From an uncultured Erysipelotrichaceae bacterium (GTDB taxonomy: Bacteria; Bacillota_I; Bacilli_A; Erysipelotrichales; Erysipelotrichaceae), in contig CACYXJ010000003.1 in the NCBI GenBank assembly GCA_902778375.1, positions 1 to 64,000 of the forward strand: a DNA stretch of 64,000 nt, in the 5' to 3' direction. A program made the position numbers and the translations under genes. The notes under the pieces are model-generated. The model ran no database searches and was not told the DNA's origin. It saw only the letters and a program-made list of their open reading frames with translations. Of this stretch, positions 38,863 through 47,263 are shown one piece after another. Position 1 is the stretch's first letter. Every line of letters begins with the position of its first letter.

Positions 38863-39945
38863 GTGTCAGTCAGACAGATCTCGATGATGATCAAACCTGC
38901 GTCAGCTTCATGCAATCTGCGCTGCCGTTACTGTTTTTATGCTGATATCAGTGAAAACAGAATGACGGCGACGAACGGCATCATGTCAGATGCGACAGCT
39001 GATCTGATCACTGCCCGCATCAACGAGGTGCTGCAGGGGGAGGGAATTGCCAGCATCAGCTTTCAGGGCGGCGAACCGACGCTTGCCGGTCTTGACTATT
39101 TCCGGCATTTTACCGAAACGATGAAACAGTATCCCGGAATCAGAACAGTTTATTCCCTGCAGACCAACGGCACACTGATCGATGAAGAATGGGCTGATTT
39201 CTTTCACGAGAATCATTTTCTCATCGGCATTTCCATTGACGGCTATCAGGCCAACATGGATCGCTGCCGTTTCGATGCCGATGGGAAAAGTGTATATTAC
39301 CGTGTCCTGAATACGGCGGAACTGCTGAAGAAAAAGAATGTTGAATTCAACATACTGACTGTTGTCACGAAGAAGCTGGCTGCGCATACCAAAGCCTTGA
39401 TGAAGTTTTACACTGATCATCATTTTCAGTACGTGCAGCTGATACCGTGTCTGCCGCCATTGGCTGTTGCCGATGATTCCGAAGCTCTCAGTCCGAAGGA
39501 ATATGCGCAGTTTTTTAATACCTTCTTTGATGAATGGATCAGAAAGATGGAGAAGGGGAAACTGATGAGCGTCAATCTGTTCGACAATCTGTTTGAAATG
39601 GTCCATGGCAGAATACCTTATCAATGCGGCATGCTCGGACGATGCACTGTGCAGTTTGTCATTGAATCCAACGGTGACACCTATCCCTGCGATTTCTGGT
39701 GCCTGGACGAGTATCTGATGGGCAACCTTCATGACATGTCTTTTGAACAGCTGCTGCAGGGCGATGCCGCAAAGACATTCATGGCGACAGACAGCTGTAC
39801 GAAAAATCCATGTCAGGAATGCCCGTATCTCAGGATGTGCAACGGCGGCTGCCGGCGTCAGAATGTCTGTTATCTGAATGACGATTTCTGTGCATACCGG
39901 ATGGTTCTCGACCATGTGCTGCCGTATATTTCCCGTCTGGGCTGA
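38863..39945 (+). CDS. SPASM-domain radical SAM enzyme (anaerobic sulfatase maturase-like)
   Basis: 360 residues. Radical SAM CxxxCxxC at residues 18-25 in ASCNLRCRYC, SFQGGEPTL downstream, and a C-terminal cysteine-rich SPASM part (CDFWCLDEY, NPCQECPYLRMCNGGCRR). Closest in style to anaerobic sulfatase-maturating enzymes, which form formylglycine, but the family also modifies peptides. No sulfatase is nearby. GTG start with GGGGGAG about 8 nt upstream, inside the end of the deaminase-like gene, so the two are co-expressed. Confidence 0.85.
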   Translation: MSVRQISMMIKPASASCNLRCRYCFYADISENRMTATNGIMSDATADLITARINEVLQGEGIASISFQGGEPTLAGLDYFRHFTETMKQYPGIRTVYSLQTNGTLIDEEWADFFHENHFLIGISIDGYQANMDRCRFDADGKSVYYRVLNTAELLKKKNVEFNILTVVTKKLAAHTKALMKFYTDHHFQYVQLIPCLPPLAVADDSEALSPKEYAQFFNTFFDEWIRKMEKGKLMSVNLFDNLFEMVHGRIPYQCGMLGRCTVQFVIESNGDTYPCDFWCLDEYLMGNLHDMSFEQLLQGDAAKTFMATDSCTKNPCQECPYLRMCNGGCRRQNVCYLNDDFCAYRMVLDHVLPYISRLG

Positions 39946-39969
39946 TAATAATAAATGACAAAACAGAAT

Positions 39970-40026
39970 AATGACAGGGCAGCGGGGCATGAATGCCAAT
40001 GGCATGCATACCGGCTGTCTTTTTTA
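39970..40026 (+). terminator. Probable terminator after radical-SAM gene
   Basis: GACAG/CTGTC outer pair enclosing GCATG-type inner pairing, then TTTTTT. Imperfect but ends in a T-tract. Confidence 0.55.
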
Positions 40027-40058
40027 TGAAATTTCCAAGCGCACAGGTTTTGGAAAAT

Positions 40059-40089
40059 ATGACAGGAGAGAGGGAAACTGTGTCATAAT
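40059..40089 (+). promoter_or_regulatory. Promoter of pgi
   Basis: Extended -10 TGT-CATAAT (40081-40089) with ATGACA 19 bp upstream as a weak -35. Confidence 0.45.
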
Positions 40090-40118
40090 AGAATTGGAAA
40101 ATAGGAGGAAAACATATA

Positions 40119-41699
40119 ATGGTTAACTGGAAGAACCTTGATACGCTGGAAGCGTACAAGGAACTGGAAGCGGATCCGCGCGTTTGTCTGCCGGAAGTCA
40201 TGAGCGGCGAAAACGGAGCTGACCGTGTTAAGAAGTATTGCGTACCGATGGCTGAAGGTCTGGTTTTTAACTATGCCGCAAAAGCAGTCGACGACAAGAT
40301 CCTCGCATCCCTCAAAAAGCTTGGTGAAGAAGCACAGCTGCAGGACAAATTTGCCGAACTTTACAATGGCGCTGTTGTAAACACAGGTGAAAAGCGTCTC
40401 GTTCTGCACCAGCTCTGCCGCGGTCAGCTGGGCAATGATGTCATCGCTGACGGCGTCAACAAACGTGAATTCTATGTAAAACAGCAGGAAAGAATCGCAG
40501 CTTTCGCGAATAAGGTTCACAGCGGCGAAATCACAAACGCTGACGGTGAAAAATTCACAACTGTTGTTCAGATCGGTATCGGCGGCTCCGACCTCGGTCC
40601 GCGTGCCATCTATATCGCACTTGAAAACTGGGCAAGAAAGAACAACACCCTGAAGATGGAAGCGAAGTTCATCAGCAACGTCGATCCTGATGACGCAGCT
40701 GCAGTTCTGAACTCCCTCGATGTCAAGCACTCCCTGTTCGTTCTTGTCTCCAAGTCCGGAACGACTCTGGAAACACTGACAAACGAAGCATTCGTCAAGA
40801 ACGCCCTGCAGGAAGCAAGACTGGATCCGGCCAAGCATATGGTCGCTGTCACCAGCGAAACATCACCGCTCGCCAAGAATGAAGGATATCTGGATGCCTT
40901 CTATATGGACGACTACATCGGCGGACGTTATTCTTCCTCTTCCGCTGTCGGCTGCGGTGTTCTTTCCCTGGCTTTCGGTCCGGAAGTATTCGCCCAGTTC
41001 CTCGACGGTGCGGCAGCAGCTGACAAGCTGGCTCTGGAAGCCGACCCGCTGAAGAACGCAGCCATGCTGGATGCCCTGATCGGTGTCTACGAGCGCAATG
41101 TTCTCGGTTTTGAAAATACAGCAGTTCTTCCGTATTCGCAGGCTCTGAGCCGCTTCCCGGCACATCTGCAGCAGCTGGATATGGAATCCAATGGCAAGTC
41201 TGTCAACCGTTTCGGCGAACCGGTCGATTATCCGACAGGACCGATCATCTTCGGTGAACCCGGCACAAACGGACAGCATTCCTTCTATCAGCTGCTCCAT
41301 CAGGGCAAGACGATCGTACCGCTGCAGTTCATCGGCTACAGAAACTCGCAGATCGGCACAGATGTCGTCATTGAAGGCAGCACCTCACAGCAGAAGCTCT
41401 CTGCCAACGTCGCTGCCCAGATCGTCGCCTTTGCCTGCGGCAAGGATGATGCCAACCCGAACAAGAAGTTCGACGGCGGCCGTCCTTCCAGCATCATTAT
41501 CGGCGAACAGCTGACACCGGCTTCTCTCGGATCCCTGCTGGCACACTTCGAAAACAAGGTAATGTTCCAGGGCTTCATCTGGAATGTCAACAGCTTCGAC
41601 CAGGAAGGCGTACAGCTCGGTAAGGTTCTGGCCAAGAAGGTTCTGGCTCACGATACCGACGGTGCCCTGGCAGTTTACAGCGAACTGCTGAACATCTGA
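40119..41699 (+). CDS. pgi: Glucose-6-phosphate isomerase
   Basis: 526 residues. Interconverts glucose-6-P and fructose-6-P in glycolysis. Signatures: IGIGGSDLGPR, VSKSGTTLET, and GEPGTNGQHSFYQ containing the catalytic His/Glu contexts. The long (about 530) rather than short (about 445) form. AGGAGG precedes the ATG. Monocistronic between its own promoter and a strong terminator. Confidence 0.96.
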   Translation: MVNWKNLDTLEAYKELEADPRVCLPEVMSGENGADRVKKYCVPMAEGLVFNYAAKAVDDKILASLKKLGEEAQLQDKFAELYNGAVVNTGEKRLVLHQLCRGQLGNDVIADGVNKREFYVKQQERIAAFANKVHSGEITNADGEKFTTVVQIGIGGSDLGPRAIYIALENWARKNNTLKMEAKFISNVDPDDAAAVLNSLDVKHSLFVLVSKSGTTLETLTNEAFVKNALQEARLDPAKHMVAVTSETSPLAKNEGYLDAFYMDDYIGGRYSSSSAVGCGVLSLAFGPEVFAQFLDGAAAADKLALEADPLKNAAMLDALIGVYERNVLGFENTAVLPYSQALSRFPAHLQQLDMESNGKSVNRFGEPVDYPTGPIIFGEPGTNGQHSFYQLLHQGKTIVPLQFIGYRNSQIGTDVVIEGSTSQQKLSANVAAQIVAFACGKDDANPNKKFDGGRPSSIIIGEQLTPASLGSLLAHFENKVMFQGFIWNVNSFDQEGVQLGKVLAKKVLAHDTDGALAVYSELLNI

Positions 41700-41709
41700 T
41701 TCACTTTCC

Positions 41710-41736
41710 AGACCGGTCAATGACCGGTCTTTTTTT
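41710..41736 (+). terminator. Terminator after pgi
   Basis: AGACCGGT/ACCGGTCT with a 5-nt loop, then TTTTTTT. Confidence 0.9.
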
Positions 41737-41750
41737 CGTTTCCGGCAAAA

Positions 41751-41777
41751 GAAAAACAGAAGCGCTCAGGCTTCTGT
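41751..41777 (-). terminator. Terminator of the small Fur-box ORF
   Basis: 8-bp stem ACAGAAGC/GCTTCTGT with a 6-nt loop, then a TTTTTC tract on the reverse strand. It gives the small ORF its own transcript end. Confidence 0.75.
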
Positions 41778-41835
41778 TATATGCATATGTTCAGTTTCGC
41801 CGGTCTTTAAAAGTGACAGCGGCTGTATGGATCGT

Positions 41836-41946
41836 TTAGAAACGGATTTCAGATGTTACTTCAATGATTTCGTCTAAAGTCAGAGATTTTCCCTCCGGAG
41901 TCTGTGTTTTCTGTTCTTCCGCGGTTCTTTCTTTATTCTCATTCAT
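41836..41946 (-). CDS. Small protein, 36 residues, behind a Fur-like box
   Basis: Starts MNENKERTAEEQ and ends in VTSEIRF; charged first half, hydrophobic/acidic end, no signal peptide. Preceded by GGAGG 11 nt upstream, a TATAAT -10 (41993-41998) and an AT-rich Fur-like dyad at 41976-41995, and followed by an intrinsic terminator. The set of signals argues for a real gene although it is short. Longer starts at 41955 or 41964 are possible but sit on the ribosome site. Could be a regulatory or modified peptide. Confidence 0.55.
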   Translation of the reverse strand: MNENKERTAEEQKTQTPEGKSLTLDEIIEVTSEIRF

Positions 41947-41975
41947 AAAGTACATTACCTCCATCCCACACCAGA

Positions 41976-41998
41976 AATAATGATAATCAATTATTATA
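41976..41998 (-). promoter_or_regulatory. Fur-like box overlapping a -10 hexamer
   Basis: Reverse strand AATAAT-TGATTATC-ATTATT (41976-41995), close to the Fur consensus with one inserted base, overlapping TATAAT at 41993-41998. The -35 is weak. Confidence 0.5.
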
Positions 41999-42043
41999 TT
42001 AAAACAAATCTTGAAAAAATCATTTTTTGTGCTTGCGGAAAAA

Positions 42044-42793
42044 TCACTTTTTATAGCACGTTGTATAGATTGCCGGAATAAAGAGGGCACCGCCGATCAG
42101 ATTGCCGGCAGTGACCGGCAGAAGGCTGCCGAGCAGGAAGGAAACAACGGACACATCCGCACCCAGGAACATTCCCAGCGGGATATATGTCATGTTGGCG
42201 ACACTGTGTTCGAATCCGGCAAATACAAACAGTGTGATGGGAAACCAGACTGCCAGGATCTTGCCGGCCATTTCTTTCGCACCAGCCTGGAACCAGCAGG
42301 CAAGAACGACCAGGATATTGCAGAGGATACCGCGGATCAGTGCTTCCGCAAACGGCATCGAAGCCTTGGAGGAAGCCAGGGCAATGGCTCTGGCGGCTGC
42401 GGCATCGGTGTAAAGTCCGCTTTTTGCCAGCAGAAATGCCAGCAGAACAGAACCGATGAAGTTCCCGAGATATACCAGTCCCCAGTTTCTGAGCATGTCC
42501 TTCAGGGAGATATCACCGCTCATCACGGCCAAGGTCATCAGGTTGTTGCCGGTAAACAGTTCGGCGCCGCAGAAGATGACCATCATGAGACCGGCCGGAA
42601 ACAGAGCCGCGCCGATCAGTTTTGTCAGCACAGTTGTCTCGGCTGCTGTTGCCAGTACAAAGACGTGGCATCCGAACCCGATATATATTCCTGCCAGCAT
42701 TCCCAGCAGGACCATTTTCAGCGGTGACAGCGCAGCCTTGTTCTTACTGTTCTGAATCCAGACGGAAAGGATTTCTTTAGGTGTGTTTATCAT
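42044..42793 (-). CDS. Formate/nitrite transporter family channel
   Basis: 249 residues, six membrane helices in an inverted repeat; GAELFTGNN and FEHSVANM are the FNT signature loops. Family members carry formate, nitrite or hydrosulfide as pentamers. Start at 42793 with GGAGG 5 nt upstream. Lies 23 nt downstream of the tetR gene and is probably regulated by it. Formate export fits a mixed-acid fermenter. Confidence 0.92.
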   Translation of the reverse strand: MINTPKEILSVWIQNSKNKAALSPLKMVLLGMLAGIYIGFGCHVFVLATAAETTVLTKLIGAALFPAGLMMVIFCGAELFTGNNLMTLAVMSGDISLKDMLRNWGLVYLGNFIGSVLLAFLLAKSGLYTDAAAARAIALASSKASMPFAEALIRGILCNILVVLACWFQAGAKEMAGKILAVWFPITLFVFAGFEHSVANMTYIPLGMFLGADVSVVSFLLGSLLPVTAGNLIGGALFIPAIYTTCYKK

Positions 42794-42816
42794 AATTGCC
42801 TCCGTTGCCAGAAAGA

Positions 42817-43335
42817 TCAATGGCGGTTTTTCTGAGACTGTTCGATCATACGGATCAGTTCCGGTCCCGGTTCCTGCATGCCGCGGAGGATCCATTCATG
42901 AATCCAGCCGTAGATCATGAATGCCAGGGAAGACTGACGGTAAGCTTCTTCGTTTGGCTTGTCATCGCCGATCGGGAAGGAATCAACGATCGTGTACATG
43001 ACGATATCTGAAAGATCAGCTTTGTATAGAGCCTGATAGAACGTCCTGTGGGAACGGTAGAAATCGAGCAGGCTGCTCAGGACTGCATTGAAGGATGTTT
43101 CTGAGCCCCCTTCAAACTGCTTTTCCCATTCCGTCATCAGACGGTCTGCTTCCTGCCGCAGCACATCCTTGGCATCAGTGTAATTGCGGTAAAAGGATGC
43201 CCGGCCGACTCCTGCCCGGCGGACAAGTTCACTGACGGAGATCTCATCGATTTCCGTATCCTCCAGCATGAGTAAAAGAGCGGAGAGGATACGCTGCCGT
43301 ACATGTGCGTTTTTTTGTTCGTTGTTCAGATTCAT
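42817..43335 (-). CDS. TetR/AcrR family transcriptional regulator
   Basis: 172 residues. N-terminal helix-turn-helix with ISVSELVRRAGVGRASFYRNY, then a helical ligand domain. Co-directional with the FNT gene 23 nt away, so it likely autoregulates this unit. A GACA-AA-TGTC dyad at 43353-43362, just upstream of its start, is a candidate operator. Confidence 0.88.
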   Translation of the reverse strand: MNLNNEQKNAHVRQRILSALLLMLEDTEIDEISVSELVRRAGVGRASFYRNYTDAKDVLRQEADRLMTEWEKQFEGGSETSFNAVLSSLLDFYRSHRTFYQALYKADLSDIVMYTIVDSFPIGDDKPNEEAYRQSSLAFMIYGWIHEWILRGMQEPGPELIRMIEQSQKNRH

Positions 43336-43352
43336 AAAAAATCCCGCGTCAG

Positions 43353-43362
43353 GACAAATGTC
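43353..43362. promoter_or_regulatory. Candidate TetR operator
   Basis: GACAAATGTC inverted repeat directly upstream of the tetR-like start. Single, short site. Confidence 0.3.
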
Positions 43363-43428
43363 TCATCTGGTTAAAATGTTACAGTTGTCACGGCGCGAAG
43401 TCAATTTGAATTGCAGAAAGACAGACAG

Positions 43429-44115
43429 TTACTCTTCGATGAACCGGGCATGATTGGGATCGGTTTCACTGTGCCCGCTGAACCAGTCGCAAAGAACAGT
43501 GTAGATGGCATTTGCAAGCAGGACGTGATTGTCCGCATCAAGATGGATGCCGTCAGTTTCCGATACTTTCACGTAATCGGCAGCGTCCAGGAACAGGATG
43601 TTCTTTTCTTCCGCGGTCCTGCGGAAAGAACTTCCAAGCTGCCTGGAAACTGCCACGGAATGTTCATCGAAATCCATGACATCAGCGGACATTGCCGCAT
43701 CGCTCAACGGTGCCGGGGCAATCAGAAGAATCACCGGGGAGTAGTTCTGCTTTTCAAGCATGAAAGATTTTGTGTCATCGATGATCGTTCTGATTCCGGT
43801 ATCAACAGGTTCCGCTTCCCGGTGAAAGGATGCCTTGAGATCATTGGTCCCGAGCATCAGGATCATCATGTCAACCGGACGATGGGAACTCAGTACCGAC
43901 TTCAGCACGGAAAGACCGTTCTTCCACGGCTCCTGGGAGAGGGCGGTATCGGTTGTTCGGCCGGGAAGTCCTTCTTCGATGACGGTGTAATCACCGCCCA
44001 GCATTTTTGCCAGCCGGGAAGGCCAGCGGATGTTTTCGCCATATCGTCTGCCGTTGCCGCGGGCGATATAACCGTAGGTGTTTGAATCGCCAAAACAAAG
44101 AATTCTTTTTTTCAT
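43429..44115 (-). CDS. SGNH/GDSL hydrolase
   Basis: 228 residues. Block I CFGDSNTYG (nucleophile Ser), block III LGTNDLK, and the C-terminal DGIHLDADNH with Asp and His. An esterase or acyl hydrolase, cytoplasmic since there is no signal peptide. GGAG lies 7 nt before the ATG. Convergence or operon partners are not evident. Confidence 0.92.
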   Translation of the reverse strand: MKKRILCFGDSNTYGYIARGNGRRYGENIRWPSRLAKMLGGDYTVIEEGLPGRTTDTALSQEPWKNGLSVLKSVLSSHRPVDMMILMLGTNDLKASFHREAEPVDTGIRTIIDDTKSFMLEKQNYSPVILLIAPAPLSDAAMSADVMDFDEHSVAVSRQLGSSFRRTAEEKNILFLDAADYVKVSETDGIHLDADNHVLLANAIYTVLCDWFSGHSETDPNHARFIEE

Positions 44116-44140
44116 ACCAATGCTCCGTTTTCAGAATGAT

Positions 44141-44399
44141 TTATTCCTGGATCGTCAGTCCCGATGTGATTTTCAGGTTATCTGATTTCATGTCTGTGTA
44201 TTTCTCTGTAAGCAAATTGTACCGCATCGTATCAGCATAATCTAATCCTGTGTCAATCAATTCCTGCTTAAAAACCGAAACCTTTTCACTCTGTCCGTTC
44301 TTCGCCTTGAATTACGGATGGAACTATTGCCAGTCCCCGAAAAACCATTGAGAAACCTGTCCATATCAGGATCGTGCAGAAGAAAAAGCAGAACATCAT
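44141..44399 (-). pseudogene. Remnant of a membrane-anchored protein, frameshifted
   Basis: Reverse strand: an N-terminal membrane helix (MMFCFFFCTILIWTG) runs to a stop, and a second frame continues from about 44305 with AKNGQSEKVSVFKQELIDTGLDYADT to a stop at 44141. One frameshift would join them. The second part resembles the start of DUF4230-type domains, but the bulk of such a protein is missing. Fills most of an otherwise empty 338-bp gap. Confidence 0.35.
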
Positions 44400-44453
44400 T
44401 AGTGTAAACTGTCGTATGGTATAGAATGAAAGGGAAGAAAAGAGGAAAACATA

Positions 44454-45410
44454 ATGGAAGAAAGAAAATGGCCGGGTCCCAAGGGGATGATTCCGGAACC
44501 GGACAGAAACGCGGCAGATGCCAATATGCACAACAGAAGATATCTGGATGAACTGCTTGTCGAAATGAGAGTAATCGATGCCTTTGAACCGGATCTGACG
44601 CTTCATCTGTTTAATGAAACTTTCGCTTCTCCGATCATGATGCCGGCTTTCTCACATCTGAACAAGGTTGGTATTACCGGCAGGACGCCGATGCAGGAAT
44701 ATGCAGCGGCCGCAAAGGATCTGAACCTCGTCAACTGGGTCGGCATGGAACCGGATGAGGAATATGAAGCTATTGCCAACGAAGGAGCAAGGACAGTACG
44801 TATTATCAAGCCATTTATGGATCATGATGAAATACTGAAACAGATTGCTTTCGCAAAGGAGCACAATGCCATCGCTGTCGGTGTGGACATTGATCATGTC
44901 TTTGGTAAAAACGGAAAATATGATGTGGTCGACGGTATTCCGCTTGGTCCGGTAACCCTGGACGATCTGACTTCCTATGTCAAAGCGGCAGGCAGCACTC
45001 CGTTTGTCGCAAAAGGAGTTTTATCCGTTCAGGATGCCCGCAAGTGCGAGCAGGCAGGATGCGCCGGTATCTTTGTCAGCCATCATCACGGCCGGCTTCC
45101 TTTCGGCATTCCGCCGGTCATGGCACTGCAGGAAATCCGCAGAGCCATGCCTCAAACCGGTATGAAGATCTTTGTGGACTGCTCAATTGAAACCGGTTAT
45201 GACGCATTCAAAGCACTGGCCTTAGGTGCGGATGCTGTATCGGTCGGCCGCGGCATTCTTCCCGGTCTTCTGAAAGAAGGAAAGGAAGGTGTCGTTAAGA
45301 AAGTGAACAGAATGAATGAAGAACTGTCGGAAATGATGGGATACACAGGCATCAGAGATCTCAGTCAGATGGATTCTACTGTCATTGTTCACCAGGGCCG
45401 GCATTTATAA
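44454..45410 (+). CDS. FMN-dependent alpha-hydroxy-acid oxidizing protein
   Basis: 318 residues, TIM barrel. Family features: ASPIMMPAFS near the N-terminus, GVDIDHVFG, AKGVLS, VSHHHGR (the catalytic-His loop normally SNHGGR), IFVDCSIETGYD and ALGADAVSVGRG for FMN phosphate. Relatives oxidise lactate or other 2-hydroxyacids. The SHHHGR form deviates from the canonical loop, so the substrate may differ. Extended -10 TGG-TATAGA at 44417-44425; AGAGG precedes the ATG. Confidence 0.87.
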   Translation: MEERKWPGPKGMIPEPDRNAADANMHNRRYLDELLVEMRVIDAFEPDLTLHLFNETFASPIMMPAFSHLNKVGITGRTPMQEYAAAAKDLNLVNWVGMEPDEEYEAIANEGARTVRIIKPFMDHDEILKQIAFAKEHNAIAVGVDIDHVFGKNGKYDVVDGIPLGPVTLDDLTSYVKAAGSTPFVAKGVLSVQDARKCEQAGCAGIFVSHHHGRLPFGIPPVMALQEIRRAMPQTGMKIFVDCSIETGYDAFKALALGADAVSVGRGILPGLLKEGKEGVVKKVNRMNEELSEMMGYTGIRDLSQMDSTVIVHQGRHL

Positions 45411-45449
45411 AACGATCGTGTACTTTTACAGAGAATCAGAGCGGTATGG

Positions 45450-45477
45450 AAAAGGCTGTCAGATGTGACAGCCTTTT
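45450..45477. terminator. Bidirectional terminator between convergent genes
   Basis: 11-bp stem AAAGGCTGTCA/TGACAGCCTTT with loop GATG. Confidence 0.88.
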
Positions 45478-45512
45478 GACTGAGTAAGGATCTTCTGAGT
45501 AACAGCTGGTTA

Positions 45513-46208
45513 TTACCGGAAGGCGTTTTTCCTGCGGATGTCGAGTATTCTGTACTGGATTTTCTGTTCTGCCAGTTTTTCGAACAGAGTGTCCGCGTCG
45601 TTCTCGATTTTGAACTGCAGTTCTTCCGGATAAAGCGGAATGATCTCGTAGAAGTTGATGACTTTTCCGGATGACATGATCAGCCGGACGTCACCATCTC
45701 TGTTTTCGGCATATTTCAGCACGACACTGTTGAATTCTGTATTTGCAGCATATGCGGAACCTTCTTCATCGGATTGCAGAGTATGTCCGTAACAGAGCCA
45801 TGTTTCGTTCCAGATCGGCAGCCGGGCTGTGTCTTTCAGAACCCTGATCGGCCAGTAGTCCGTTTCGTCACTGCTGTCGAGATTCCAGTCAGCCGGCAGA
45901 TAAATCACATATTCGGCATAATCAAGCCGATATTTCTGCTACTGTTCGGGAATACTCATTTTATAGGCGCCGGCTCCCATCGTGACCAGTTTGTAATATG
46001 GATCATTTTCCGTCGGGTCCACGATACAGACATCAAGATGCACATCCGGGGATGCGATTTCATGAAAGACGTTTTTATAATTCCCGAACATGTCACAGAT
46101 AAAACTGTCCAGTTCGTTTATCTCAGATTCATCATACAGATAGGGCGGCAGGCTCTTTGCTTTCTCAGTTTGTTTTTTATCTTTTTTCAGCCAGTCAAAT
46201 AATCCCAT
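45513..46208 (-). pseudogene. Suppressor-of-fused domain protein, interrupted by an in-frame TAG
   Basis: 231 codons from ATG 46208 (GAGGAAC upstream). Begins MGLFDWLKKDKK; the SUFU-like pattern runs through HEIASPDVHLDV, VTMGAGAYKM, then TAG at 45939-45941, and continues in the same frame with KYRLDYAEYVIYLPADWNL to the end at 45513. Flanking codons read CAG-TAG-CAG. With the frame intact on both sides, a recent nonsense mutation is most likely; readthrough is possible. SUFU-domain proteins in bacteria are often immunity-like proteins of polymorphic toxins, but no toxin is adjacent. Confidence 0.75.
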
Positions 46209-46386
46209 ATGGTTCCTCACAGACGGTGTTCTGCTGAAACTGATTATCAGCAGTTCTCTGCCATCATTATACTGTCTGACAGAACAGAAAGACATTGATC
46301 CGTAATGACGTTCAGGAAGCGGGATCTTCAATCAGCCGCATGATTCCGATGTGCTTTCTGCTATGATGATTAAAAGGAGGCGTCTT

Positions 46387-47253
46387 ATGGATCTGAGGGT
46401 ATTGAGCTACTTTCTGGCCGTTGCCCGGGAAGAGAGTTTTTCGAAAGCAGCCGCCGCCATTCACGTTTCCCAGCCGACTCTGTCCAGACAGATCGCTGAA
46501 CTTGAAGCGGAACTAGGCAAACAGCTGTTTATACGCGGGACAAGAATGCTGAGTCTGACCGCGGAAGGGCAGTTTTTAAAGAAGCGGGCGCAGGAATTGC
46601 TTTCCCTTGCCGAAAAGACAGAAACAGAGATCCGCGGTGACATGGATGAAATCAGCGGCAATATCTATATCGGCGCCGGTGAAACGTACGGCATTCATAC
46701 GATTACCCAGGCATTCAGAAATCTGCAGGAAACCTATACGGATATCTATCTCCATTTCAGCAGCGGTGACGGCCGCGATCTTGCATATCAGCTGGACAAT
46801 GGCCTGATCGACATGGCGGTCGTTTTCGGCGACTTTGATCATTCCCGTTATGAAAGCATCGAGCTTCCGTTCCGCGACAGGATGGGTATCTATCTGCGCA
46901 AAGACGATCCGCTGTCCGAAAGAAAACAGATCTTTCCGGAGAAAGATCTGACCGACAAACCAATTATCGTCAACCGGGAAAGCAGCGGTGATCTGATTCC
47001 CGGCATCCGACTGCATCGGTTCCGTATTATCGGCACCTATAACCTTCTGTACAATGCTTCACTTATGGCAGAGGACGGTCTGGGTTATGTGGTGGGTCTT
47101 GAACACATTATTCATACCGAAGGCACGGATCTGGTTTTTATCCCGTTTGCGCCGGAGTACAGACTGAAGATGCATCTGATCTACAAGAAATTCCAGGTCA
47201 TGCAGAGACATGTCATCCTGCTGATCGATGAAATCAGGAAGATAGCTGAATAA
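46387..47253 (+). CDS. LysR family transcriptional regulator
   Basis: 288 residues. N-terminal winged helix MDLRVLSYFLAVAREESFSKAAAAIHVSQPTLSRQI-type sequence, typical LysR, then a periplasmic-binding-like effector domain. Start at ATG 46387 with AGGAGG upstream. Convergent with the MFS gene 10 nt away; such neighbours are sometimes regulator and target, but LysR regulators are usually divergent from their targets. Confidence 0.93.
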   Translation: MDLRVLSYFLAVAREESFSKAAAAIHVSQPTLSRQIAELEAELGKQLFIRGTRMLSLTAEGQFLKKRAQELLSLAEKTETEIRGDMDEISGNIYIGAGETYGIHTITQAFRNLQETYTDIYLHFSSGDGRDLAYQLDNGLIDMAVVFGDFDHSRYESIELPFRDRMGIYLRKDDPLSERKQIFPEKDLTDKPIIVNRESSGDLIPGIRLHRFRIIGTYNLLYNASLMAEDGLGYVVGLEHIIHTEGTDLVFIPFAPEYRLKMHLIYKKFQVMQRHVILLIDEIRKIAE

Positions 47254-47263
47254 GCTGTCTATT

